DNA from: Burkholderiales bacterium
Lineage (GTDB): Bacteria; Pseudomonadota; Gammaproteobacteria; Burkholderiales; Burkholderiaceae_E
Direction: 5' to 3'
NCBI GenBank assembly: GCA_026399835.1
Contig: JAPLQE010000030.1
Location: forward strand, 1-36,190
Length of the DNA: 36,190 nucleotides
In this document: positions 27,086 through 35,768 of the stretch, piece after piece
Numbering within the stretch: position 1 is the first letter of the stretch
Layout of the letters: the number at the start of each line of letters is the position of its first letter
The notes under the pieces: model-generated
Seen by the model: the letters and a program-made list of their open reading frames with translations, nothing else
Told to the model about the DNA's origin: nothing
Database searches by the model: none
Translations under genes and position numbers: made by a program

Positions 27086-29851
27086 ATGCCGATCTCCACA
27101 GCAATCCGAGCCACCCCCGTGCCCGCGCTGCGCCCCCCGGCCGGCCCGGGCGCGGCGGCTGCGCCCGGCGCCCTGGAGCCGGCCCGGCAGATCCTGGAGC
27201 GCGCTTGGCGGCTGCCTGCGGCGCCCGGCGCCGCCGGGCCGCCGGCGGGCCCGGGCCTGCTGCGCAGCCTAGGCCTGGTGGGTGCGGTCGCCGCGGGCGC
27301 GCTGTTCAGCAGCAGCCGCGGCGAGCTCGCGCTGCTGCAGCTGCAGGGCAAGGTGCCGCAGGACATCGGCCTGCGGCAATGGCAGCGCGCCGGGGCCGCG
27401 CTCGAGCGCTGGAACCCGCAGTGGAGACTGCCCGACTCGTCCACGCCCGAGCAAGTCGGCCAGCTCGTGCGGCGGGCCGCCGAGCTCGACGACCGGCTGT
27501 CGAGCCGGCAGATCACGCCGCAGCAGTTCCGGCGCGCGATGGGCGAGCTCGTGCGCGCGCTGCAGCCCTCCCCGGGGCCGCGGGCGCAGCCACCCGCCGC
27601 GACGACCAGCGCCGCGGCGCCGCCCCCGGCGGCTCGCCCGCAGCCGCAGGCGCTCGCGGCGCAGGGCCTCGCCCGGCTGCGCGAGGCGCTGCACGCGCAC
27701 CAGGCCACGCCCACCGCGCGCACGCGGGACACCCTCAACGACGAGCTCGCCCACACCGCCTCGCTGCATCGGCGGCACGGCGCGCGCTGGCCCGCCGAGA
27801 CCGCCGCCCGCTACGGCGAGCTGGCCACCCGCGCCCGCTCGGCGCTCGCCCAGCCGCTGCACGCCGCGCGCGCCAGCGAGGCCGTGCAGCAGCTCGGTCG
27901 GGCCATCCGCGCCCACCACGCCCAGCCCGCCGACCCCGCACGGCGCGAGGCGCTCAACGATGCCCTTGCGCTCGCCCGCAGCCTGCACGAGGACCGCCAC
28001 GCGTGGACCCCGGCCACACAGCGCAACTTCGAGGCCTGGCACACCCAGGCCGTGCACGCTCTTGCGCAAGCCCCGAAGGACGCTGCCCCGAACGGCGCGG
28101 CCCGGAATGGCACGGCCCCAAATGGCACGGCCCCGGCGACCACTCCGGCGCGCTTGCCGCAGCTCGGGGTGCCCGCTGATCCTGCGAGCCGACCTCGGGG
28201 TCTGCCGCTACAGCGAGCGGAAGTGACGCATACCGGCCGCGTTGCCACAGTCGAAGAGATTGCAACACGCCAGCGAGAAGCCATCGCGCGAGCGCTACGG
28301 GGGGCGGCGGCGATCTACTACGACCGCAAAAAGACGCTGCTTGCCGGCGGCAGCGAAGCAGCGCTGGCCGAGGCGGTCTACAAGGACACGCCGCTGCATA
28401 CGCTGGGCGTGAGCCTGGCGCAGTTCCAGGCGCACTTGCAGGCAGGGCAGGAACCGACAGGCGCGGCGGGGGCGAGGATCAGGGCGGGGGCAGAAACGGG
28501 GGGCAGCGGTATCCCAAGGATGAGCCAGGCTGAGTTGGAACATACGATGGCGAGTCTGCTGACAGACTGGGACAGTCAGATAGCTGGTTTGGCACTTCCC
28601 AGAATACTGTCAGTCCAACCCGGCGACACAGACATCTTCGATATTTCCATTCAAGACCGACACAGTGGCTCGAGGCAACCTGCCACGCTCACTCTCACTC
28701 TGCGTGTTTATAAAGATGCTCACGATCCCGCGGTTGTGCAACTGCATGGCCTGCTGGGCACGGGTAGCGCGTTCGCTAATACGCTCTACACGGAGTATGC
28801 GTTCGAGCTGCCGGCCAGGATTGCTCAAGGTCAGTTAATGATCCCGGGATACAGCCCGGTACAGCCTCTCGCAGTTGGTCATCGAGAGGGCTGGAGGCCC
28901 GGCGGATTCCGCAATGCCACAGAAAACACGCACTTGCCCGAGGCCTTTTGGAACCCCGACATCAGCCGCGAGCAACTGGAACTGGCGCTGAGGAAAACAT
29001 CCCCGCGCGACGATCCGAGCTGGCGGATTTCGTCAACGCAAGAGCTCACGATCCTCGCGCTGTTCGAGTACCGGGACCTGCTTGGCGCGCTGACAAACCA
29101 TCGATTCACAACGCGAGACGAAGCCAGGGGTGCGCTGTTCCAATCGATCGCTCTGATCGAAGCCTTGAATCCCAAAGCGTTGCAAACTGAGACCGGCTGG
29201 TGGCTGTACCCACGCGACGACACGACCTGGGGCATCTCGCTGCCAATCATCGGCAAAGGTTTCGAGACAATCGGTGGGGCACTAGGGATGGAAGCCTCGG
29301 TTCAATCCATGACGCCGTCAATGCGTCTCGTGCAGGGCGCTATCTCGCAAGCGTGGGAGTTCGTCCATACACATCCTTCAAACGATGGTCGGAAGGATGA
29401 AGATTCGGCCGCCGGTTTTTCCATTCAGGACGTTGTCGCTCTCCTGGCCGCATATCAGCCCGGCGAGGCGCTAAGTGTGCACGACAATGGGGCCCAGTAC
29501 CGGCTGACCCTCGCACCGGACGCGCAGAACTTGCCCGCATCGCTCCGCCTAAAGGCTGCGACTATGCTGAGGGATTTCCACGAGGAGACCATCAAGATCG
29601 GAAATGCCTCGATCGTTAACCCCTCATTGACCGTTCGATTCCTAACTCTGTTTGCCAGGCTCGAGATGTACCTCAATGGCCTGCCGCTGAAATTCCAGCG
29701 GTTTTCGGAAAGTCAGAGCAACTCACGTCCGATCAATGCCGGGTTGCCGCTAGGCCCGACTGATGAAAAAATCCCCAAAACACCACTTCCCCCTATTCCG
29801 TCCGCCCTTGAGGAGCACTTCCAGAAGTTGAGGCAGCGCCTCGCACCATAA
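27086..29851 (+). CDS. Large modular protein with C-terminal JAMM-like (HTHP) domain, paralogue A
   Basis: A 921-residue protein of unknown family. Layout: Pro/Ala-rich N-terminus with a hydrophobic segment (about 58-75); two degenerate repeats of about 62 residues (195-256 and 265-328, each with R-x-x-L-N-D-x-L-A-x-x-x-S-L); a block (about 329-467) nearly identical to paralogue B; then a unique-looking C-terminal half containing GWRPGGFRN, ETGWWLYPRDDTTWGI (Glu702), EFVHTHPS (His761, His763) and FSIQD (Ser779, Asp782). E, H-x-H-P and S-x-x-D in this order suggest a JAB/MPN or DUF4329-like metallopeptidase fold. No signal peptide. ATG 27086 is chosen because the preceding frame is non-protein-like. 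An effector or polymorphic-toxin role is inference. Confidence 0.75.
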   Translation: MPISTAIRATPVPALRPPAGPGAAAAPGALEPARQILERAWRLPAAPGAAGPPAGPGLLRSLGLVGAVAAGALFSSSRGELALLQLQGKVPQDIGLRQWQRAGAALERWNPQWRLPDSSTPEQVGQLVRRAAELDDRLSSRQITPQQFRRAMGELVRALQPSPGPRAQPPAATTSAAAPPPAARPQPQALAAQGLARLREALHAHQATPTARTRDTLNDELAHTASLHRRHGARWPAETAARYGELATRARSALAQPLHAARASEAVQQLGRAIRAHHAQPADPARREALNDALALARSLHEDRHAWTPATQRNFEAWHTQAVHALAQAPKDAAPNGAARNGTAPNGTAPATTPARLPQLGVPADPASRPRGLPLQRAEVTHTGRVATVEEIATRQREAIARALRGAAAIYYDRKKTLLAGGSEAALAEAVYKDTPLHTLGVSLAQFQAHLQAGQEPTGAAGARIRAGAETGGSGIPRMSQAELEHTMASLLTDWDSQIAGLALPRILSVQPGDTDIFDISIQDRHSGSRQPATLTLTLRVYKDAHDPAVVQLHGLLGTGSAFANTLYTEYAFELPARIAQGQLMIPGYSPVQPLAVGHREGWRPGGFRNATENTHLPEAFWNPDISREQLELALRKTSPRDDPSWRISSTQELTILALFEYRDLLGALTNHRFTTRDEARGALFQSIALIEALNPKALQTETGWWLYPRDDTTWGISLPIIGKGFETIGGALGMEASVQSMTPSMRLVQGAISQAWEFVHTHPSNDGRKDEDSAAGFSIQDVVALLAAYQPGEALSVHDNGAQYRLTLAPDAQNLPASLRLKAATMLRDFHEETIKIGNASIVNPSLTVRFLTLFARLEMYLNGLPLKFQRFSESQSNSRPINAGLPLGPTDEKIPKTPLPPIPSALEEHFQKLRQRLAP
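28071..28485 (+). repeat. Near-identical 415-bp block shared with 31019-31418
   Basis: The block differs from its partner at 31019-31418 by a 15-base indel (an extra NGTA-type pentapeptide repeat) and three substitutions as far as I can read. It encodes the segment from APKDAAPNG through GVPADPASRP and DTPLHTLGVSLAQFQAHLQ to GARIRA. The flanking coding regions of the two paralogues are much more diverged. Confidence 0.92.
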
Positions 29852-30111
29852 GTGGAGACCTTCGGCGACAGCGTCATTTTGGTGCTGCGGAAAAACTTCG
29901 GCGCAGCAGCAATCCGCAGATGAGTTGTTCCCGTCGGCGAGCATTCGTCAGATGATTTCGCTGCAAAGAAAATCCGAGTAAAGCGGCCGTAAAGCCAGGT
30001 CCGGTAGTCTTCAGAATCCGCTGCATGCGGCATGTTGCACATGCGTCTGTTTGCGGGCGTGCGTTTGCCCTCGCAAGCCGCATCGAGTTGCCACTCTCCT
30101 TGCCTTGTTCC
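29852..30111. other. Intergenic region between the two paralogues
   Basis: About 260 bases with no convincing gene. The frame of paralogue B is open back to 30025, but those codons (before ATG 30112) do not resemble the N-terminus of paralogue A, which begins MPISTAIRA like MPVLASPRA. No repeat or clear promoter was identified. Confidence 0.4.
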
Positions 30112-32796
30112 ATGCCCGTCCTGGCTTCCCCTCGCGCCTCCCCTGCTGCCGGCTCTGCGGGCGGCAACGTGCTGCGTGGTCTGCCTGCGCCGCCCAGCAC
30201 GGCCAGTGCCGCCCCCGCGGCGGCCAACAACATCGTCCGTTTCCTGCGCGCCCGTGGCCTGCCGGCGCCGGCGGCCTCGCAGCTTGCCCCGCTGGCCGCG
30301 GGGCTGGCCGAGATGGGCCGCAGGCTGGTTGGTTTCGTTCCTGTCGCCGGCGCGGTCGCCGGCGCGATCGCCCCCCTGCTGTCGCTGGGTGGTGATTCGG
30401 CGCAACGCGCCGAGCCTGCCACGAACCTGCTGCCACGACTGACCCGGAGCCGCGCCACGCTGGATCAGACCTTCGAAGCACTCAACGACCTGGTGACGAC
30501 AACCACCGCCTGGCCTGACCTCAGCGGACAGCGCGCCGCCCTGCAATCCCTGCTGGCGCGCTCGCGCTAGCAGATCCGTGGGCTGGCGGTTGGCCGGCCG
30601 CAGCAAGCCGCCCGGCAGCTTGCTGCGCTGTTTGCGCTGTTCGAGCTGCGCGCGGGTGACGCGGGCGGGGCCGATCAAGGCCGGCTTGCCGCCGCGCGCA
30701 CCATCCTGGCCCGCGGCCGCCCGGCGCCAGCGGCCGGAGCGGCAACGCAGTCAGCGCCGCCGCCCGCCTCCGGGCCACGGCCCACTCGCGCCGCCGAGCA
30801 ACCGCTGCCGGCCCGCGCCGCAGCCCGGGCTGTTGAGCAGCTGGGCGCGGCCATCCGCACGCACAACCTGCAGCAATCGCCTCGCAGTCGCGCTGCCCTG
30901 AACGATGCGTTGGCGTTGGCCAGCAGCCTGCGGGCGCGCGATGGCGCGCAATGGACGGCTGCCACGCAGCAAAACTTCGAGGCCTGGCGCACCCAAGCCG
31001 TGCGCGCTCTTGCGCGCGCCCCGAAGGACGCTGCCCCGAACGGCGCGGCCCCAAATGGCACGGCCCCGGCGACCACTCCGGCGCGCTTGCCGCAGCTCGG
31101 GGTGCCCGCTGATCCTGCGAGCCGACCTCGGGGTCTGCCGCTACAGCGAGCGGAAGTGACGCATACCGGCCGCGTTGGCACAGTCGAAGAGATTGCAACA
31201 CGCCAGCGAGAAGCCATCGCGCGAGCGCTACGGGGGGCGGCGGCGATCTACTACGACCGCAGAAAGACGCTGCTTGCCGGCGGCAGCGCAGCAGCGCTGG
31301 CCGAGGCGGTCTACAAGGACACGCCGCTGCATACGCTGGGCGTGAGCCTGGCGCAGTTCCAGGCGCACTTGCAGGCAGGGCAGGAACCGACAGGCGCGGC
31401 GGGGGCGAGGATCAGGGCATCCGCTTCGAGGCCGGCCTCGACCAGCGGCTCGCCGGCCCCTCAACTTCCTCCACTTCAACAAGACCGCCAAGGCGACGCC
31501 AGTTTGGGAGGGGGCCCGTATGCATGGAAAGACAACGCCCTCAGTCGCCACGTGGTGGAGTATCTGACGAGCCCCTGGGAAGGCTCACGGTCGTACCTTG
31601 CGGCCGCGCTTTCGAGGCGAAACGGAACAGTTGAGTTCCAGCTTCCCCTGCCCGACTTGACCAATCAGCCCGCGGCGGCAAAGGTGGTGCTGAGACGCAG
31701 CCCAGATTCCCCGAAAACTGTAGTTGTAGAGGCCGCCCTTGGTGATGTGCGGGTACGTCATCGGTTTGAGGTCGAGAACGGTGGGCTTGTTGTCGATCCT
31801 AAATCCGCCAGCCAGTTGCGCGTAGGGGTCGACGGCTGGCAACCCGGAGGTTTTCTCAACGATTCAGGAACCTTCGCACTGCCTGCGAGTTTCTGGCTTG
31901 AGAACGCCACTGTCACCCACCTCATGCGGGCGATCGACACAGACGCGCGAGCCATGGGGCCGACGTGGCGTTGGTCATCCGCCCAGAAAGCGCTGCTGCG
32001 CAATCTTTTCCAACATCGCCACCTGCTCAAACGCTTAATCAACTGTGAATACAACTCGCTCGACCAAGCCCGAAGCACCCTCATTCACGCACTAAACGCA
32101 ATGGAGCGAGCCACCCTAAACATGTTCCCGGCGGAGACGGGCTGGCATTTGTATCCGCGGGAAAACGCAAAAGGAACATGGGGTATCGCACCGCCATTGG
32201 TTGGCCGTCGCCTGAACGTCAACCCATTCGTTATCGACGGCGATATCCCGCTGCGTCGGCCGAAAGAAAATGCAGAGAACTGGAATCCGGGCGAATTCCT
32301 TCACACGCATCCATCACGGCCTGGCGGATGGGTCAATGACTTGATCCACGCCCTGCGATCGGCAAGTGTTTTGCCAACGTTATCTGCAGGGTTCAGCTTG
32401 AAGGATGTGCAAGCCGCCCTGGTTTTCGGCATGCCTGTGTCCGTTTTTCAGCGTGGCGCAGCGTTTCGCTTGTCGGTAAAGCCCGCGTGGCTTTCTCTGC
32501 ACGATGACGCTCGAACGGCCCTTATGAAAGAACTCGTTCAGTGGAACGATGGCAAGGCCGATCGAAGCCCGAAGTCGATCGCCAGGCTCCGGGCGGCTCT
32601 GGACAAACTGCCGCTGGTGTTCGAACGCGCTGGCCCGCTGCCTCGGAACAACGGGATGGATGCACGGCCGATCGCCAGCGGAGGCGTTGATGCACTCGGA
32701 CCCGATGCAGACAATATTCCGTCTACAAGATGGGTACGACCGGCCTCAGACGTGCTCGAAGCAGAAAAATCGCGTAACGAGAGCACCACGCACTAA
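30112..32796 (+). pseudogene. Paralogue B of the HTHP protein, interrupted by one in-frame amber codon
   Basis: From ATG 30112 the frame runs 895 codons to 32796 with a single internal stop, TAG at 30568-30570 (codon 153). Sequence on both sides matches the architecture of paralogue A: hydrophobic segment (72-92), one repeat unit (VEQLGAAIRTHN, ALNDALALASSL), the shared block (about 303-436), then a diverged C-terminal domain with GWQPGGFLN, ETGWHLYPREN (Glu675), FLHTHPS (His731, His733) and FSLKD (Ser762, Asp765). The part after the stop could be translated alone from the TTG at 30910, giving 628 residues. It is either a recent nonsense mutation, a readthrough gene or a sequencing error. The C-terminal halves of A and B are homologous but far more divergent than the central block. 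Confidence 0.75.
31019..31418 (+). repeat. Near-identical 400-bp block shared with 28071-28485
   Basis: Second copy of the conserved central block of the paralogous pair. It lacks 15 bases of the first copy and otherwise differs at three positions I could find. Boundaries are sharp: similarity falls immediately after GARIRA on the 3' side and more gradually on the 5' side. Confidence 0.92.
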
Positions 32797-32823
32797 CAGG
32801 AAGCCTGCATCACGCTGCCGCGC

Positions 32824-32943
32824 TCAACGCAGCAGCCGCCGCAGATCGGCGGCGATCGCCTCGGCACCGGCGCCATGCCGGATGAACAGCCGCACCTGTC
32901 CCTCGCGGTCGAACACATAAGCGCCCGCGGTGTGATCGATCGC
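32824..32943 (-). pseudogene. 3' stump of a SCO1/SenC-family gene
   Basis: Leftward translation reads AIDHTAGAYVFDREGQVRLF and continues IRHGAGAEAIAADLRRLLR to a stop. The run DH-(S/T)-AG-x-Y-(V/L)-FD-x-x-G is the characteristic C-terminal segment of SCO1/SenC copper chaperones for cytochrome c oxidase, including the conserved His. The rest of the gene is missing: it stops exactly at the oriIS repeat starting near 32942. Confidence 0.8.
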
Positions 32944-33048
32944 GGATCGGAATTCTAAACGCCCTCACAAGGCCCGGCAGGGGGTAGCCGGCAGGGGTGG
33001 CAGGCGCCAAGCGCAGGGGGCTGCACGACGCGTAAGCGGCCTTTCGGA
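32942..33048 (-). repeat. 107-bp repeat, copy 2: IS91/ISCR-like oriIS end
   Basis: Same sequence and orientation as copy 1, with the outer edge reading GCGTTTAGAATTCCGATCC on the minus strand. Outside it is the SCO stump; on the inner side it is cut after CCTTTCGGA by the IS66-derived palindrome at 33049. No transposase fragment is left with this copy. Confidence 0.8.
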
Positions 33049-33086
33049 GTAAGCGCCCGGGCAAGGTGACTTGCCCGGGCGCTTAC
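33049..33086. mobile_element. 38-bp palindrome made of two IS66-type terminal repeats
   Basis: GTAAGCGCCCGGGCAAG, four bases, then its exact reverse complement. The first 28 bases read from the right end are identical to the IS66 end at 36051-36078. Both tips point outward as in an IS, so this looks like an IS66-family element whose whole interior was lost. The flanking 8-mers (CTTTCGGA and TGAGGTGC) do not match, so no target duplication is kept. Confidence 0.75.
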
Positions 33087-33089
33087 TGA

Positions 33090-33539
33090 GGTGCAATCTT
33101 CCGACAAAATGTAGTCACGCTGGCCGGGTTGCTGGTGCGGCCTCTCCAGATGAACGATGCGGCCGCCGTGTCGGCGGTGAAGGACTTGTTGCGGCACCAT
33201 GGCGTCATCAGCCTCGTCAGCCACGACCGCGCAGCGTTCGAGCGCGCCGCCCTGCACCGTGCCCGCCACGGACTGAGGATGGTCGATACCCTGCAACTCG
33301 CCACGGCCCAGGGTGCCGGTGCCCGCTGTCTGGTGTCCAACAACCGGCAGTTTCCGCAGTTCAGCCCGACCTCCCGCGCCCAGGAAGATCTGTGCGCGAC
33401 GATTCGTGCGTTCTTCCAGCGCGGCGAGTCCTCTCGAGTTGCAAGGTGCTCGACGAAAGCAACGCTAAAGCGAACTGACACATGCTCCGCACAACATGCA
33501 CCATTCGAGATGGCTCACCATGTTTGGCGCCAAAATTGA
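33090..33539 (+). pseudogene. Truncated PIN-domain-like fragment
   Basis: The frame opens right after the IS66 palindrome and has no proper start (TTG 33129 is the first candidate). It encodes HDRAAFERAALHRARHGLRMVDTLQLATAQGAGARCLVSNN. The pattern R-x-G-x-x-x-x-DTL-x-LATA-x-x-x-GA-x-x-x-V-(S/T)-N resembles the second half of VapC-type PIN ribonucleases. The N-terminal catalytic Asp region is missing and the reading frame past about 33400 is not PIN-like. No antitoxin gene is present. Identification is tentative. Confidence 0.45.
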
Positions 33540-34785
33540 TATGGCGCCCGTAGCGCTAGGCGTAGTGGCTAGTAGGCCCTGGGTCGCGGATGAAGCTTTA
33601 GGGTGCTTGAACACCTCGCGTCTCGGTGGCACCGAGCGGGTGGCCAGCACGATTCCCGATAAGAACAGGCATGGCTACCGCGAGGGGGTCCTCGGACATA
33701 CCGAAGTGACGTGCGCCACCGCGAGGTCATTGGACGTGACCTTCGGGCCCGTGACGCTCTACGGCGCCCGGCTCAACCTGATTGGGCATCCCCCCGAGGA
33801 TTTCTTCACAGTCTCCACCCAGGAGGCCCCCAAATTCTTGGCATTCATCGCCGGGCAGCTGCGCGTCTTGGGCAAGGTGGACGCCGCCGCAGCGCTCGAC
33901 AGCGTGATCGAAGCGGCGCGGAAGGTCTTCGGGAAAAGCGACGGGGGCTTCTGCGGCAACGTCCGCGGCGACGTCCGCGGCAACGTCCGCGGCCACGCGA
34001 AAGTGGGGCTCGAGACGGGCATCTACCTCTACGGCCCAGCAGGCAAGCAAGGCCAGAGTGCCAGGATCCTGATGCAGGCCTTTGCCGATTGGAAGCAGGG
34101 CAAGCAGATCAGTCTCCAGCGACTCGATGATGTCGGATTCGGGATGTACGTCACGCCGACCGCGGGCGCCCATTTCAGGACCGGCCCCATCTTCAAGACG
34201 GGCGTGCACGGATTCTGGGGCGTGTTCGCCGGCTTCAGAGTCGAAAACAACAACATCAAGCCCGAGTTCTTCACGGTCGGTGAAGGGGCCGTAGGCTTAG
34301 GAATCGGCCCGGTTCAATTCGGCTGGGGCAAGCTGTATTTCCGCAGCTTCGATCACCCGGAAAACTCCCACTACAAGACCAACCCCATCGACGTCATTTC
34401 ACTCAAGGATCCCATCAGCGGCCAGAGGGTCGCCGTGCGCGTGCCAACCGGGGATGGGGTTGATGCGTCACTCTGGAGGGCTGCGCTCAAGTGGAACCGC
34501 GTCAATAAGAGTCCCGACATAACGAAGCAGCAGCCGAAGGGAGCCAACTCGATCAACCGGATTGCGCCGATGTCCTATCGCGCCTTCATGGTCTACACAA
34601 AGCTGAAGCATGCCCTCACGAATTCGACGCTCCGACAAGCGTTCCATAGGTCACCGGACGACCTCCTGAAGCGGATGTTTCCAGGGTATCCGCAGTACGA
34701 AATCAGCGAGGCGTCCAAAGTGATGCAGTGGGAACGCGCCACCGGTTTGGACTACATGCGCACGTTTGCCGTCGCCGAGGACTGA
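33496..34785 (+). CDS. Hypothetical protein with tandem GNVRG repeats
   Basis: Up to 429 residues; I do not recognise the family. The first 50 residues are uncertain, since ATG codons at 33496, 33520 and 33541 all lack a strong ribosome binding site and the first overlaps the PIN-like remnant. The middle contains tandem NVRGDVRGNVRGHAKVG, and then a Gly/aromatic-rich stretch (GVHGFWGVFAGF, GEGAVGLGIGPVQFGWGKLYF) that looks beta-rich. The last 120 residues appear helical and basic. No signal peptide or membrane helix. AT-richer codons than the chromosomal genes suggest acquisition. It could be the C-terminal half of a larger surface or effector protein, but nothing proves that. Confidence 0.6.
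   Translation: MHHSRWLTMFGAKIDMAPVALGVVASRPWVADEALGCLNTSRLGGTERVASTIPDKNRHGYREGVLGHTEVTCATARSLDVTFGPVTLYGARLNLIGHPPEDFFTVSTQEAPKFLAFIAGQLRVLGKVDAAAALDSVIEAARKVFGKSDGGFCGNVRGDVRGNVRGHAKVGLETGIYLYGPAGKQGQSARILMQAFADWKQGKQISLQRLDDVGFGMYVTPTAGAHFRTGPIFKTGVHGFWGVFAGFRVENNNIKPEFFTVGEGAVGLGIGPVQFGWGKLYFRSFDHPENSHYKTNPIDVISLKDPISGQRVAVRVPTGDGVDASLWRAALKWNRVNKSPDITKQQPKGANSINRIAPMSYRAFMVYTKLKHALTNSTLRQAFHRSPDDLLKRMFPGYPQYEISEASKVMQWERATGLDYMRTFAVAED
33955..33990 (+). repeat. Three tandem 12-mers of the GGC(A/G)ACGTCCGC type
   Basis: GGCAACGTCCGC, GGCGACGTCCGC and GGCAACGTCCGC in direct succession, with a partial fourth unit, encode the GNVRGDVRGNVRG run. Twelve-base units preserve the frame on expansion or loss. 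Confidence 0.9.
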
Positions 34786-34901
34786 CCTTGCCTGGTGCGG
34801 TGGCGCCGCCGGCTCGCGCATCGGTGGGCCCGAGCCCCAGCACCACTTTCCAGCACGCCACCAGCAGCACGCCCCAGACACTCCCATCGGTCTGCCGCCG
34901 G

Positions 34902-35764
34902 CTAAAACAAATCGTGTCCGAGCTGAGCGTCGAGTTCAATGCTGCGCTCGATGACCCGACGCATATCCGCGTAGGCCCGTGGGTACGCCGCTACGAAGTC
35001 GATGTCATCGATGGAGGGGAATCGGCTGGCGATCTGTCCCCATCGCGTGGTGGTTGAATCGTTGAGATCGACTCCCCTCCAGCTCATGCCGCCATGACCC
35101 AGCGCAAGCTTCAAGGCTTCGAGGCGTGCGAAGGCGTCGACGAAGGCGGCCCGATCCGGCATCCACCGTCTGACCTCCGGTGGCATCCGCCCCGTTGCGC
35201 TGGGGTCGGAAAGCGCCATGTCGTAATCTCTCACGCGCACAGCGAAGACATGGGCCGCACCTGGGGGAGACAGCAGCGGCTTGCCCTTGTTCTCGGAGTC
35301 GATCATGTCGACGACATAGCCGTTTTCCGAACGAAGCCCACCGACGAACTCGACATTGCGCTCACCGGATTCGGTGGTCAGATAGATGCCGCCCGCCGCG
35401 CCCGACCGGAATCCGGCCATGTGCTCGAGGTCATGAAGTGCATCGCCCGCCGGCAGGTTGGTGATCACATTGGCGAGGTCGAGAATGATGCGTCCGCGTA
35501 GCGCTTCGAAGCCGCGAGCGGCGCGCCAGGCCCCGATCAGCGCCATCAGCCCCTCTTCGCCCTCTCGCCCCAGCAACACTGCATCCAGCAGGCGGTCGAA
35601 GGTGCCCTGCCCCACTGCCGTAAGCAGACGCTCACGGGCCGCCCGCGCATCCGGCACCAACGACTCCGACACGACGTCGATGCGGAGTCTGCCCTCGGAA
35701 TCATGCCCCTCGCGCAGATGCGAGGGGAACTTGGCGAGGCTCAGAAAACCGCCGACACGCGTCG
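34902..35764 (-). pseudogene. Unrecognised gene truncated at its 5' end by an oriIS repeat
   Basis: Leftward frame of about 287 codons with protein-like sequence from VGGFLSLAKFPSHLREGHDS to a TAA-type end at 34902. Readable features are GRIILDLANVITNLPAGDAL, HMAGFRSGAAGGIYLTTESG and DFVAAYPRAYADMRRVIERS. No known domain is recognised. The frame continues without a start into the oriIS repeat at 35765, so the original N-terminus has been replaced. It is convergent with the hypothetical gene ending at 34785; the 116-base gap holds nothing visible. It might once have been a large modular protein like its neighbours, which is inference. Confidence 0.6.
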
Positions 35765-35768
35765 GCGG
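35749..35768. repeat. Inverted repeat next to oriIS copy 3
   Basis: CCGCCGAC, ACGC, GTCGGCGG: an 8-bp perfect stem with a 4-base loop, directly outside the oriIS tip of copy 3 and overlapping its first bases. It could be a target-site hairpin or chance. Confidence 0.5.

Noticed and set aside
33049-33086. The palindrome as an intrinsic terminator
   Set aside because: No T-run follows either arm, and the arms match IS66 terminal repeats base for base, so an element origin explains it better.
33090-33539. A working VapC toxin with an antitoxin
   Set aside because: The N-terminal half with the first catalytic Asp is missing, there is no start codon with a ribosome site, and no antitoxin-like gene lies beside it.
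33955-33990. Possible CRISPR-like repeat array
   Set aside because: The 12-base units are directly adjacent without spacers and lie in a coding frame, so they are a simple tandem repeat. No cas genes are in the window.
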